A DNA stretch of 64,000 bases from Amantichitinum ursilacus (GCF_001294205.1 NZ_LAQT01000010.1:62001-126000), one strand, 5' to 3'. Shown: positions 8,973-17,478, counted from the stretch's first letter. Numbers and translations are program-made. The notes: generated from the letters alone by a model not told the origin.

Positions 8973-9305
8973 TTACGAGAAATAAACTGTTAAATCATGG
9001 GCTAACGTCAGGTGACAGGCCAACCGTACGGTATCGGGCGTGTCGATCTCACCGGTTGCGGCATCCGGCACAATGCGCGCCAGCACATTGTGCTCCATCT
9101 TGCCCATGGCCAACGGCGCAGGCTGCGCGGCATGCGCAATCCGCACCCGGCACGCGCCACACGTGCCCTGCCCGCAGCGCCAGGCCAAGGGCAAACGCCC
9201 CGACAGCGCTAACGGCCGCACCACATCAATCAGCCGCATCCCCGCGCTGGCCGTCGCCACCACCGGCGCATCCAGCCGATCAGATACAAACGTCAAAGTG
9301 ATCAT
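8973..9305 (-). CDS. Plant-type 2Fe-2S ferredoxin
   Basis: A 110-residue ferredoxin. The cluster ligands are C44, C49 and C52 in RCGQGTCGACRV, plus C97 in VRLACHL, giving the C-x4-C-x2-C...C pattern of the [2Fe-2S] beta-grasp fold. No reductase or oxygenase domain is fused and no partner is adjacent. The only plausible start is the ATG at 9305: an in-frame stop lies three codons upstream. A palindromic repeat begins seven bases before it, so the leader of this mRNA consists of the repeat. Confidence 0.85.
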   Translation of the reverse strand: MITLTFVSDRLDAPVVATASAGMRLIDVVRPLALSGRLPLAWRCGQGTCGACRVRIAHAAQPAPLAMGKMEHNVLARIVPDAATGEIDTPDTVRLACHLTLAHDLTVYFS

Positions 9306-9312
9306 GCAGACT

Positions 9313-9474
9313 CATAGGGTGGGTCAAGACCCACCATTCAAAGCGGCCCGTTGGGACAGCAAGGTTGTGAGCATCAGCTTTGGGGGACGGGCTTGATCTA
9401 CCCAAGGCGCGGCAAATTGAAACAACAGCGTTCAAATCATGGGCTTTGAGTGGTGGGTCCAGACCCACCGTATG
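9313..9474. repeat. Palindromic element copy 2, long variant (162 bp)
   Basis: It has the standard ends (CATAGGGTGGGTC ... GACCCACCGTATG) but the core is longer and diverged, containing an extra GGGGACGGGC...CTACCC segment. It lies between two leftward genes, directly upstream of the ferredoxin start codon. Confidence 0.82.
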
Positions 9475-9524
9475 CGGCGGCGCAGATCCACCCGGTACCA
9501 GCGGGACCATCCGGCAGCCATGGG

Positions 9525-9911
9525 CTACGGCTTCTTGTACGCCACGCAGTCAACCTCGACTTTGCAGTCGATCACCATGCTCGACACCACACAAGCCCGC
9601 GCCGGTGGGTTCTCGCCAAAGTATTCCTTGAACACTTTATTAAACGACTGAAAATCACGCGGATCATCCAGCCACACGCCGCAGCGCACCACATGCTCCA
9701 CGCCGTAACCCGCTTCATGCAGGATGGCGATCAGGTTCTGGATGGTCTTGTGCGATTGCGCGACGATGCCGCCCTCGATCACTTCGCCGTTTTCCATCGG
9801 GGTCTGGCCGGATACAAACAGCCAGCCATCCGCACCGGCGGCGCGGGCAAACGGCAGATGCTGGCCACCGGTGCCGGTGCCGCTGGTGCCAATTCGAATA
9901 ATGTCGCTCAT
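9525..9911 (-). CDS. RidA/YjgF family imine deaminase
   Basis: A 128-residue trimeric Rid-family protein that hydrolyses reactive enamine/imine intermediates. The key residues are present: Arg105 in PPARACVV (carboxylate binding) and Glu119 in DCKVEVD. ATG at 9911 has AAGGA upstream; an ATG at 9929 (MTTKEN...) would add six residues. It lies 31 bp after the D-aminoacylase gene in the same direction. This fits clearance of imines made when PLP enzymes deaminate amino acids released by that deacylase. Confidence 0.9.
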   Translation of the reverse strand: MSDIIRIGTSGTGTGGQHLPFARAAGADGWLFVSGQTPMENGEVIEGGIVAQSHKTIQNLIAILHEAGYGVEHVVRCGVWLDDPRDFQSFNKVFKEYFGENPPARACVVSSMVIDCKVEVDCVAYKKP

Positions 9912-9942
9912 CGTGTTTTCCTTGGTGGTCATGCAGATCGGG

Positions 9943-11400
9943 TTACACCGTGCCGACGCGGCCACGGCGGATAAAGCGGCCAGCGCGGGCCGCAGTGGGT
10001 TGTTTGTCTTGCGCGCTCAACTGGCCGTTGACCCACACCGCGTGGATGCCATCGGCGGCTTGCTGCGGCTGGGTAAAGGTGGCGGTATCGCGCACACGGG
10101 CGGGGTCGAACAGCACCAGATCGGCCCAGTAGCCCTGGCGGATCAGCCCGCGCTCGGTCAAGCCAAAGCGCGCCGCCGATAACCCGGTCATCTTGTGGAT
10201 GGCCGTAGGCAAATCGAACAGTTTTTCGTCACGCACGTAATGCCCCAGCACGCGCGGAAACGCGCCCCACAAGCGTGGATGCGGCAGCGGATCATTCGGC
10301 AAACCATCCGAGCCGATGGTGGTCGCCGGATGGCGCAGCACGTTTTTGACGTCGTCCTCGTCCATGCCGTGATACACCGCGCCGGCCGGTTGCAGCCGTT
10401 GCGCGGCCGTCAGCAAATCCACATCCCACTCGGCGGCGATCTCGGCCAGCAGACGGCCGCCTTGCTCCGGCTGCGGCTCCGACCAGGTAATCAGAATGTC
10501 GAAATCGCTGGTCACTTGTTTGAGGTCCAGCGTGGACGAGCTGGCCGCATACGGATAGCAATCGCAGCCCACATGCTGCGTGGTGCGCGCGGCATCCAGC
10601 GCCGCCAGCACTTCGCGCGTGCGGCCCCAGTTGGCTTTGCCCGCGCATTTAAGATGCGAAATCACCACCGGCACGCGCGCATGCAGGCCAGTGGCAAACG
10701 CTTCGTCCATCGCGTCGAGGATTTCGGCGAATTCGCTGCGCAAATGCGTGGTGTAGATGGCGCCTGCTTCGGCCAGCGGTTCGGCCAGCGCCATCACTTC
10801 GCTGGTGGGCGCGGCATAGGCGTTGGCGTAGGCCAGGCCGGTGGATAAACCCAGCGCGCCATGAACCAGCGCTTCTTGTAGCTGATCGCGCATGGCCTCG
10901 ATCTCGGCAGGCGTGGCGGCACGGTCCAGCCGGTCGTGCATCTGGTTTTGCCGCAGCGCGGTGTGGCCCACCAGCGCCGCCACATTGACGGCTGGCTGCG
11001 CGGCGTTGACTGCGTCCACATAGGCGGCAAAGGTCGGATAACTGAAGGCGTCAGCCGTGCCCAGCAAGTTCATCGGATCAGGCGGATCACCAGCCAGCGT
11101 CACCGGGCTGGCGCTGATGCCGCAATTGCCCACCACCACCGTGGTCACGCCTTGCGACAACTTGGGCCACATTTGCGGCATGCGGATGACGTTGGTGTCG
11201 TCGTGCGTGTGCACATCAATAAAACCGGGGCTAAGCACCAGGCCGCTGGCGTCGATATTGTGTGGCGCGCGCCAGTGTTCCAGCTCGCCGATGGCGACGA
11301 TGCGGCCCTGATGCAGCGCCACATTGGCTTGATAAGGCGCGCTGCCGCTGCCATCGATCAGCGTGGCGTTACGGATCAGCGTGTCACAGGTGGCGGTCAT
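9943..11400 (-). CDS. N-acyl-D-amino-acid deacylase (D-aminoacylase)
   Basis: A 485-residue amidohydrolase that cleaves N-acyl-D-amino acids to the free D-amino acid and a fatty or acetic acid. Metal-site residues are visible in order: H64 and H66 (VHTHDD), C93 (GNCGIS), H219 (TTHLRSE), H249 (ISHLKC) and D365 (GSDGLPND). The Cys ligand is diagnostic for the D-aminoacylase branch of the urease-like superfamily. It is encoded between rpiR-type (12 bp upstream) and ridA genes, in one leftward operon, opposite a PLP deaminase. Together they make a pathway for D-amino acid use. The N-acyl specificity is not known. Confidence 0.92.
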   Translation of the reverse strand: MTATCDTLIRNATLIDGSGSAPYQANVALHQGRIVAIGELEHWRAPHNIDASGLVLSPGFIDVHTHDDTNVIRMPQMWPKLSQGVTTVVVGNCGISASPVTLAGDPPDPMNLLGTADAFSYPTFAAYVDAVNAAQPAVNVAALVGHTALRQNQMHDRLDRAATPAEIEAMRDQLQEALVHGALGLSTGLAYANAYAAPTSEVMALAEPLAEAGAIYTTHLRSEFAEILDAMDEAFATGLHARVPVVISHLKCAGKANWGRTREVLAALDAARTTQHVGCDCYPYAASSSTLDLKQVTSDFDILITWSEPQPEQGGRLLAEIAAEWDVDLLTAAQRLQPAGAVYHGMDEDDVKNVLRHPATTIGSDGLPNDPLPHPRLWGAFPRVLGHYVRDEKLFDLPTAIHKMTGLSAARFGLTERGLIRQGYWADLVLFDPARVRDTATFTQPQQAADGIHAVWVNGQLSAQDKQPTAARAGRFIRRGRVGTV

Positions 11401-11412
11401 GGTGCGGTCTTC

Positions 11413-12297
11413 CTAATCGCCCAACGGATGGCGCGCATCGGCCCCACCGCGTTCGGCATCGAGTACAAATTTGATCCGGCGCAGCAGTTCCTGGCTGTGC
11501 TCGGGTTGCAACTGCGCCAGCGCGGTGGCCAGCACATCCAGCGCCAGCAACATCGCGTAGCGCGAGCTGGACGGCTTGAAGACAAAATCGGTTTCCAGCG
11601 CCTGCACCGGAATCCACCAGTCGGCGCGTCTGGCCAGCGGCGAGCCCAGCGCGGTAAACGCAATCAGCCGCGCGCCGTATTCCTGGGCGATGGCCACACT
11701 GTGTAATAGCTCAGCGCCCTGCCCGCTGACCGAAAACGCCAGCACCACGCAGCGCTCATCCAGCGTGGCGGCCACCATGCGTTGCAATACGGCGTCTTGA
11801 TAACTGGTAATGGGCACGCCCAGACGCATCAGGCGATTACGCGCTTCGTCGGCCATGATGGAAGAACTGCCGCCCATGCCGAAGGCCAGCACCTGGCGCG
11901 CATCGCGCAAGGCCTGCGCGGCGGCGGCAATAACTTCGCGGTTAAAAAAGGCGCGGTTACGCTGCAACAGCGTGACGATATCGTCGAGGATGACGTCGGC
12001 CGGCTCTTGCTGCGCGGCATCAGCGCGCGGGGCCAGAAAGCGGCTGCCGATGGCGCTGGCCTGCGCCAGCCAGCGTTTGAGTTCGCGCACATCGGCACAA
12101 CCCAGCGCGCGGGCAAAGCGGGTGACACTGGCCTTGCTGACCCCGGCCTGCGCGGCCAGCGCATCAATGCTGGCGGCGCTGGCGGCGGGCAGATCGGCCA
12201 GAATCAGCTGGGCGATTTTTTGCTCGGTAGCGCTGAACGTGGCGCTACGTTGCGCGATGCGGCTGACGATATCAAACGGAGGTAGCGCGTGTTGCAT
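11413..12297 (-). CDS. RpiR/MurR-family transcriptional regulator
   Basis: A 294-residue regulator with an N-terminal HTH_6 domain (residues ~1-80, with SIDALAAQAGVSKASVTRFARALG as the helix-turn-helix) and a C-terminal SIS domain (GMGGSSSIMADEARNRL, VSGQGAELL) that senses a small ligand. ATG at 12297 gives the usual family length; the in-frame extension upstream is not conserved-looking. It heads the leftward RpiR-deacylase-RidA operon and faces the deaminase gene, so it probably controls both. RpiR proteins commonly bind short inverted repeats such as the one at 12329-12343. Confidence 0.9.
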   Translation of the reverse strand: MQHALPPFDIVSRIAQRSATFSATEQKIAQLILADLPAASAASIDALAAQAGVSKASVTRFARALGCADVRELKRWLAQASAIGSRFLAPRADAAQQEPADVILDDIVTLLQRNRAFFNREVIAAAAQALRDARQVLAFGMGGSSSIMADEARNRLMRLGVPITSYQDAVLQRMVAATLDERCVVLAFSVSGQGAELLHSVAIAQEYGARLIAFTALGSPLARRADWWIPVQALETDFVFKPSSSRYAMLLALDVLATALAQLQPEHSQELLRRIKFVLDAERGGADARHPLGD

Positions 12298-12328
12298 GGC
12301 GTGAGCAGTTAATCCGGCGGGGCTTGAC

Positions 12329-12343
12329 TGATACTTTATATCA
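12329..12343. promoter_or_regulatory. TGATA-N5-TATCA inverted repeat, candidate RpiR operator
   Basis: A perfect 5-base inverted repeat lies in the 113-bp divergent gap between the RpiR gene and the deaminase gene, overlapping likely promoter sequence (TTGACT at 12324). Position and symmetry suggest an operator for the RpiR regulator. This is inference only. Confidence 0.45.
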
Positions 12344-12410
12344 GACCAGATTGGCAAATATCAAAGGGCTTGTGCTTGTGGCCCTCAACACCAGACCAGT
12401 GGCGGCTTCG

Positions 12411-13679
12411 ATGAATGATACAAACTATCACGGCGGAATGATCGATAACCTGAACAAAGGCGTGGGCGCATTGCCCGAGCCGATCAGCCCGGCGCAGACG
12501 CAAGGCTTGGGCTGGCGTTTGCTGGACGAAGAAATCAGTCTGCCCGCCGCCGTGTTGTACGACGGCGTAATGCAGCAAAACCTGCAATGGATGCAGTCGT
12601 TTGTGACCCAGTACGGCGTGAAACTGGCGCCGCATGGCAAGACCACCATGGCGCCCAAGTTGTTTGCGCGTCAGCTGGCGGGCGGCGCGTGGGGCATTAC
12701 CCTGGCGACGGCGCAGCAAACGCGCGTGGCCTACGCGCATGGCGTACGGCGCGTGATCATGGCCAACCAGCTGGTGGGCAAACGCAATATGGAAATCATC
12801 GGCCAGCTGATCGCCGATGCGGACTTTGAATTCTTTTGTCTGGTTGATAACGTCGATGGCATTGATCAGCTGGGGCGCTTTTACAGCGAACGCGGCCAGA
12901 CGCTGCAAGTGCTGCTGGAACTGGGCGCGGCCGGTGGCCGTACCGGCGTACGCGATGCCGCGCAGCAAGACGCGGTGCTGGCAGCGCTGGCGCGTTGGCC
13001 CGAGGCCTTGCAACTGGCCGGCGTGGAAATCTACGAAGGCGTGCTGAAGCAGGAAGCCGAAATCCGCGCATTTTTGCAGCGCGCGGTGACGGTGCTGACC
13101 GAGCTGGCGGGTGCCGGCCAGATCAAGCGCACGCCAGCATTGCTGTCGGGTGCGGGCTCGGCCTGGTACGACGTGGTGGCGGAAGAATTTGCTCCGGCGC
13201 GCATCGGCATGCCGTTGGACGTGGTGCTGCGCCCCGGCTGCTATCTGACCCACGATGTCGGCATTTACAAGACCGCGCAGGCGCAGATCGAAATCCGCAA
13301 TCCGATCGCGCATCAGATGCGCACTTCACTGAAACCTGCCTTGCAGTTGTGGGCGTATGTGCAGTCGATCCCCGAAGCCGATAAAGCCATCATCGGACTG
13401 GGCAAGCGCGATGCAGCGTTTGATGCTGGCTTCCCGACGCCCGCGCAAATCTATTGTCCGGGCGACGCGCTGCCGCAGGACGTGCCAGCGCATTGGCAGA
13501 TCACCGGCATGATGGACCAACATGCTTATCTGCAGATCGCGCCCGGCGATGAGATCAAGGTGGGCGATATGCTGGCGTTTGATATCTCGCACCCGTGTCT
13601 GACGTTTGATAAATGGCGCCAGGTGCTGGTGCTGGATGAACGCTACCAGGTCGTCGATATCGTCCAGACCTACTTCTAA
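12411..13679 (+). CDS. PLP-dependent amino acid deaminase / D-threonine aldolase-like (DSD1 family)
   Basis: A 422-residue fold-type III (alanine-racemase-like) PLP enzyme. The PLP Lys is K77 in KLAPHGKTTMAP. The C-terminal beta domain ends in DEIKVGDMLAFDISHPCLTFDKWRQV, with the His/Cys (HPC) pair of the D-serine dehydratase/D-threonine aldolase family. It is divergent from the D-aminoacylase operon, so it probably deaminates the released D-amino acids to 2-oxo acids. The start at 12411 is chosen on length; the ribosome site is weak, and ATG 12438 is possible. The last ~74 bases plus the following repeat are duplicated 180 bp downstream. Confidence 0.85.
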   Translation: MNDTNYHGGMIDNLNKGVGALPEPISPAQTQGLGWRLLDEEISLPAAVLYDGVMQQNLQWMQSFVTQYGVKLAPHGKTTMAPKLFARQLAGGAWGITLATAQQTRVAYAHGVRRVIMANQLVGKRNMEIIGQLIADADFEFFCLVDNVDGIDQLGRFYSERGQTLQVLLELGAAGGRTGVRDAAQQDAVLAALARWPEALQLAGVEIYEGVLKQEAEIRAFLQRAVTVLTELAGAGQIKRTPALLSGAGSAWYDVVAEEFAPARIGMPLDVVLRPGCYLTHDVGIYKTAQAQIEIRNPIAHQMRTSLKPALQLWAYVQSIPEADKAIIGLGKRDAAFDAGFPTPAQIYCPGDALPQDVPAHWQITGMMDQHAYLQIAPGDEIKVGDMLAFDISHPCLTFDKWRQVLVLDERYQVVDIVQTYF

Positions 13680-13681
13680 CG

Positions 13682-13775
13682 CATAGGGTGGGTCATGACC
13701 CACCACCCAAAGCCATCGCAACGGGAATAGAAATTGGCATGCCACTTTGAAGGGTGGGTCTCGACCCACCCTATG
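13682..13775. repeat. Palindromic element copy 3
   Basis: A 94-bp standard form, starting three bases after the deaminase stop codon. It is the first of two near-identical copies separated by a duplicated gene tail. Confidence 0.92.
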
Positions 13776-13861
13776 CATGCTGGCCTTGATACATGGCGCC
13801 AGGTGCTGGTGCTGGATGAACGCTACCAGGTCGTCGAGACCGTCCAGACGTACTTCTGACG

Positions 13862-13955
13862 CATAGGGTGGGTCATGACCCACCGCCCAAAGCCATCGCA
13901 ACGGGAATAGAAACTGGCATGCCACTTTGAAGGGTGGGTCTCGACCCACCCTATG
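13862..13955. repeat. Palindromic element copy 4
   Basis: A 94-bp standard form, differing from copy 3 by only two substitutions. It follows the duplicated deaminase tail and lies 45 bases before the gntP operator-like palindrome. Confidence 0.92.
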
Positions 13956-13999
13956 CAAATCCCTTTGGCATACGGTGCACACCTGATGCCGCGCCCATC

Positions 14000-14017
14000 G
14001 ATGTTAACGTTAACATC
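14000..14017. promoter_or_regulatory. 18-bp perfect palindrome, candidate GntR/LacI-type operator of gntP-gntK
   Basis: GATGTTAACGTTAACATC is a perfect palindrome 115 bases before gntP. Its ATGTTA...TAACAT arms resemble E. coli LacI-family gluconate repressor (GntR) operators. No gluconate regulator is adjacent; the only LacI-family gene in the window is at 61166. Confidence 0.65.
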
Positions 14018-14132
14018 CGTAACTCAACGTTCGGTAATACAAAAAAAGCGGGCCGATTGCCGCCAATAAGCGCTTCGGCCAACTACAAAGGCTACAGAGA
14101 CGTGTAGTCAAACCCGTTCAGGAGTCAGAAAG

Positions 14133-15473
14133 ATGGTGCAAGGAACCATGTTGCTGGTGTACGCGCTGGTGGCGATTGTGTTGTTGATCGTGCTGATTGC
14201 GCGCTTCAAGCTCAATCCGTTTGTCACGTTGCTGGTGGTGTCGTTTGTGTTGGCGGTGTCGGTGGGTATGCCGATGACCACCATTGTCAAATCGTTTGAA
14301 ACCGGCGTCGGAAACGCGCTGGGGCATATTGCGCTGGTGATTGCGCTGGGCACCATGCTGGGCAAGATGATGGCCGAATCCGGCGGCGCGGAACGCATCG
14401 CGCAAACGCTGATCAACTGGTTTGGCGAGAAAAACGTGCACTGGGCCATGGTGACCATTGCGCTGATCGTCGGCTTGCCGGTGTTTTTTGAAGTCGGCTT
14501 TGTGTTGCTGATTCCGATTGCCTTTAACGTGGCCAAGCGCACCGGTACTTCGATGGTGCTGGTGGGCCTGTCGATGGTGGCGGGTTTGTCGGTAGTGCAC
14601 GGTTTGATCCCGCCACACCCGGCCGCCTTGCTGGCCGTGACCGCCTATAAAGCCGATATCGGCCGCACCATTCTGTATGCGCTGATTGTCGGCATCCCGA
14701 CGGCGATTCTGGCGGGCCCGGTGTTTGCGCTGCAGATCAGCAAGTACGTCAAGCTGACCGGCGATAATCCGATGATGGCGCACTTTGCCGCCGACGAAAA
14801 AGACCGCGAACTGCCCAGCTTTGCCATCACGCTGGCCACCATTTTGCTGCCGGTGTTTTTGATGCTGATTGGTAGCTGGGCCGATGTCTTCTTTGCGCCC
14901 AAAACCCTGCCCAACGATGTGCTGCGGCTGGCGGGTAATTCGGTGATGGCACTGCTGATTTCCGTATTGGTCAGCTTCTGGACGCTGGGCCTGGCGCGCG
15001 GCATGAGCCGCGAAACCATCCTCAAGTTCAGCAATGAGTGTCTGGCCCCCACCGCCACCATCACCTTGCTGGTGGGCGCAGGCGGCGGCTTTGGTCGCAT
15101 CCTGATGGACAGCGGTATTTCCAAAGTGGTGGTGGATATGGCCACCAGCGCGCAAATCTCGCCCTTGCTGCTGGGCTGGATGGTGGCGGCGCTGATCCGC
15201 CTGGCCACAGGTTCGGCCACGGTGGCCATGACCACGGCCTGCGGTATTGTCGCGCCGATCGCCGCTGCCGCTGGTGCGCGCCCGGAGTTTATGGTGCTGA
15301 CCACCGGCGCGGGCTCGCTGATTTTTAGTCACGTCAACGACGGTGGCTTCTGGCTGGTGAAAGAGTATTTCAATATGACAGTGCCGCAGACCTTCAAAAC
15401 CTGGTCGGTGCTGGAAACGATTATTTCGGTGGTGGCGCTGGCGTTGACGCTAGGGCTGGCCACCGTGGTTTGA
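14133..15473 (+). CDS. gntP: GntP-family gluconate:H+ symporter
   Basis: A 446-residue, ~12-helix inner-membrane permease of the GntP family. Conserved stretches include GVGNALGHIALVIALGTMLGK, GLPVFFEVGFVLLIPI, HGLIPPHPAAL, TGSATVAMTTACGI and SHVNDGGFWLVKEYF. GGAG of CAGGAGTCAG sits before the ATG. It is followed by gluconokinase with a 14-base gap, which supports gluconate import. GntP members also carry D-serine or other hydroxy/amino acids, and this gene lies downstream of a D-amino-acid module, so a wider substrate range is possible. A LacI-type palindrome precedes it at 14000-14017. Confidence 0.92.
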   Translation: MVQGTMLLVYALVAIVLLIVLIARFKLNPFVTLLVVSFVLAVSVGMPMTTIVKSFETGVGNALGHIALVIALGTMLGKMMAESGGAERIAQTLINWFGEKNVHWAMVTIALIVGLPVFFEVGFVLLIPIAFNVAKRTGTSMVLVGLSMVAGLSVVHGLIPPHPAALLAVTAYKADIGRTILYALIVGIPTAILAGPVFALQISKYVKLTGDNPMMAHFAADEKDRELPSFAITLATILLPVFLMLIGSWADVFFAPKTLPNDVLRLAGNSVMALLISVLVSFWTLGLARGMSRETILKFSNECLAPTATITLLVGAGGGFGRILMDSGISKVVVDMATSAQISPLLLGWMVAALIRLATGSATVAMTTACGIVAPIAAAAGARPEFMVLTTGAGSLIFSHVNDGGFWLVKEYFNMTVPQTFKTWSVLETIISVVALALTLGLATVV

Positions 15474-15487
15474 AGTGGAGTAACAAC

Positions 15488-15985
15488 ATGATTCTGATTT
15501 TGATGGGTGTTTCCGGCAGCGGCAAAACCACGGTGGGCGAGCTGCTGGCCAAAAAACTGGGTTGCGGCTTTTCGGATGCCGATGTGTTTCATAGCGAAGG
15601 CAATATCGCCAAGATGCACGCGGGCATTGCGCTGAATGATGACGACCGCTGGCCGTGGCTGGCGGCAATCCGCGCGGCGATAGTCGACTATCGCAGCAAG
15701 GGCGAAACGCATGTGTTTACGTGTTCGGCGCTGAAAGAGGTGTACCGCGAAAAGCTGGCCAGCCCCGGCGAAACCGACGTGGTGTTTGTGCATCTGACCG
15801 GTACCGGCGAGTTGCTGGCCCAGCGGCTGGCGCAACGCAAAGGCCACTTCTTTGATCCGCACCTGCTGCAAAGCCAGATTGATTTGCTGGAGCCGCCCGC
15901 CAACGCCATCGTGGTGGACATTACCCCCACGCCGGACGAAATTGCCGATGAGGTTTTGCGCCAGTTGGCAGCACGCAAAATCTGA
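15488..15985 (+). CDS. gntK: Gluconokinase
   Basis: A 165-residue P-loop kinase that phosphorylates gluconate to 6-phosphogluconate for the Entner-Doudoroff or pentose phosphate pathway. It has the Walker A GVSGSGKTT (residues 7-15), the family motif DADVFHSEGNIAKM, and the lid region TGTGELLAQRLAQRKGHF. GGAG precedes the ATG at 15488. It is translated right after gntP and ends the operon, with a strong terminator 28 bases downstream. Confidence 0.94.
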   Translation: MILILMGVSGSGKTTVGELLAKKLGCGFSDADVFHSEGNIAKMHAGIALNDDDRWPWLAAIRAAIVDYRSKGETHVFTCSALKEVYREKLASPGETDVVFVHLTGTGELLAQRLAQRKGHFFDPHLLQSQIDLLEPPANAIVVDITPTPDEIADEVLRQLAARKI

Positions 15986-16012
15986 TCGACCGCGCCGCTC
16001 CGATGTCCAGAA

Positions 16013-16047
16013 ACGGCCGCCCCAAACCAGAGCGGCCGTATTTTTTT
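16013..16047 (+). terminator. Rho-independent terminator of gntP-gntK
   Basis: The perfect stem ACGGCCGC / GCGGCCGT with an 11-base loop is followed by A and seven T, 28 bases after the gntK stop. Confidence 0.93.
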
Positions 16048-16272
16048 GGTGTGCACGATTTAGCTTTCAGGGCTGCCGCTTTCTTACAACACTTTTGATC
16101 CAAAACCTGCCGCCTCTCGTATATCCGTTCAGAAACTCCGTTCATCGTGTTGTGATCCGGCTCACTGCGGGCATAATCCCGCGCCATACCAACGTCATAG
16201 ATTGGTAACAAAAACAACACGACCTTCGTGGTCCACGGTGTTACACAACCATTTGTTTTAAGGGGCTCTGGC

Positions 16273-17220
16273 ATGCGTTTCGGCATCGTTACCGATTCCT
16301 GCTGCGATCTGCCACGTTCATTTCTGGACGAACACGGCATCGTCATTCTTCCGATCACCATTACCGGCGCAGACGGCAAACCGTTTGTGGACGGGCGCGA
16401 CACCGCTGCCACGCTCAAGTTTTATAAAGAGCGGCTGGCCAAAGGCGATACCACCTTTGAATCAGCCCCGCTGAGCGCCGACGACATCAAAAAGCTGTTT
16501 CTGGAAAGGCTGGTGGTGGAATACGACTATGTGTTCTGCCTGACCGTGATGGCCAGCCGCAGTCTGATCCACGCCAACGCCAGCCAGGCCGCGCTGCAGA
16601 TGCTGGGCGCCTACAAGCCGCTGCGCGAATCCGCGGGCGTGGCCGGGCCGTTTTCCTTGCGCGTGTTTGATAGCTACAACCTGTTTACCGGCCAGGGCTT
16701 GATCGTGGCCGAAGCGGCGCGGCTGGCGCGCGAAGACAAATCGTCGCTGGAAATCATCCGCCAGATCGAACGGCTGCAGGCCACCACGCAAGCGTTTCTG
16801 ATCCCGGAGAACCTGGGCCAGTTGCGGCAGCAGGCACGGCGCAAGGGCGACAAGAGTGTGGGGCTGATGTCGTACATGATGGGCTCGGCACTGGACATCA
16901 AACCCATCGTGCGCGGGTTTCAGGGCGACACCACACCGGTGGGGCGCATTCGTGGCTTTGAGGCGGGCTGCAAAAAACTGTTTGATACCGCGGTGGAACA
17001 TATCCAGAACGGGCTGGATGCGCCGTTTGTATGCGTCAGCTACGGCGGCGACCCGGCCAGGCTGGACAAGATGCCCGGCTACGCGCGGCTGAAGCAGGCG
17101 GCCGAGGCCAAGGGCGTGACGGTGCTGGCCAGCGAGATGAGTCTGACTGCCGGGGTGAATATCGGCGGCGGCGGGCTGTCGGTGGCGTTCGCCTCACCGC
17201 GTGAAGCGGTGTTTGAATAA
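16273..17220 (+). CDS. DegV-family fatty-acid-binding protein
   Basis: A 315-residue DegV/FakB-like protein. It starts MRFGIVTDSCCDLP, the classic DegV N-terminus in which the Ser binds the fatty-acid carboxylate. A second domain carries AGVNIGGGGLSVAF near the end (usual form GPG-G). AAGGGG lies before the ATG. The family binds fatty acids for FakA-type kinases in Firmicutes; in proteobacteria the role is uncertain, and no kinase partner is adjacent. The last bases of the gene recur twice downstream, each time with palindromic elements between. Confidence 0.88.
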   Translation: MRFGIVTDSCCDLPRSFLDEHGIVILPITITGADGKPFVDGRDTAATLKFYKERLAKGDTTFESAPLSADDIKKLFLERLVVEYDYVFCLTVMASRSLIHANASQAALQMLGAYKPLRESAGVAGPFSLRVFDSYNLFTGQGLIVAEAARLAREDKSSLEIIRQIERLQATTQAFLIPENLGQLRQQARRKGDKSVGLMSYMMGSALDIKPIVRGFQGDTTPVGRIRGFEAGCKKLFDTAVEHIQNGLDAPFVCVSYGGDPARLDKMPGYARLKQAAEAKGVTVLASEMSLTAGVNIGGGGLSVAFASPREAVFE

Positions 17221-17270
17221 CGCTGTGGATAAGTCGGTGCACAACCACTGAACAAACTGTGCACAGCACG

Positions 17271-17364
17271 CATAGGGTGGGTCATGACCCACCACACAAG
17301 GTGATTTGCTATCGCGGTGAGCTTGGCATACTGCTTTGGTTGGTGGGTCTGGACCCACCCTATG
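17271..17364. repeat. Palindromic element copy 5
   Basis: A 94-bp standard form after degV, before the second degV-tail copy. Its inner arms match copy 6 closely. Confidence 0.92.
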
Positions 17365-17478
17365 CGCATCGTTAACTTGCCTCAGCGTGTTTGGCGTTCG
17401 CCTCACCGCGTGACGCGGAGTCTGGAAAGCGCTGTAGATAAGTCTGTGCACAACCCCTGAACAAGCTGTGTACAGACG

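Larger units (their letters stand above)
13606..13957 (+). repeat. Tandem duplication of the deaminase gene tail plus palindromic element
   Basis: Bases 13606-13777 (the last 74 bases of the deaminase gene with its stop, then the palindromic element) recur at 13786-13957, an offset of exactly 180. I count seven differences over 172 aligned bases, about 96% identity. The second tail is an untranslated gene fragment (…VLVLDERYQVVETVQTYF, then TGA instead of TAA). Confidence 0.93.

Noticed and set aside
9280-9651. Short open frames within the palindromic elements on both strands (products rich in DPPYA, VGLDPP, THPMR)
   Set aside because: They are translations of the element itself, recur at every copy in all orientations, and lack ribosome sites. 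They are annotation artefacts.
13776-13860. Second deaminase gene or pseudogene
   Set aside because: Only the last ~74 bases are present as part of a tandem duplication; there is no start or upstream coding sequence.
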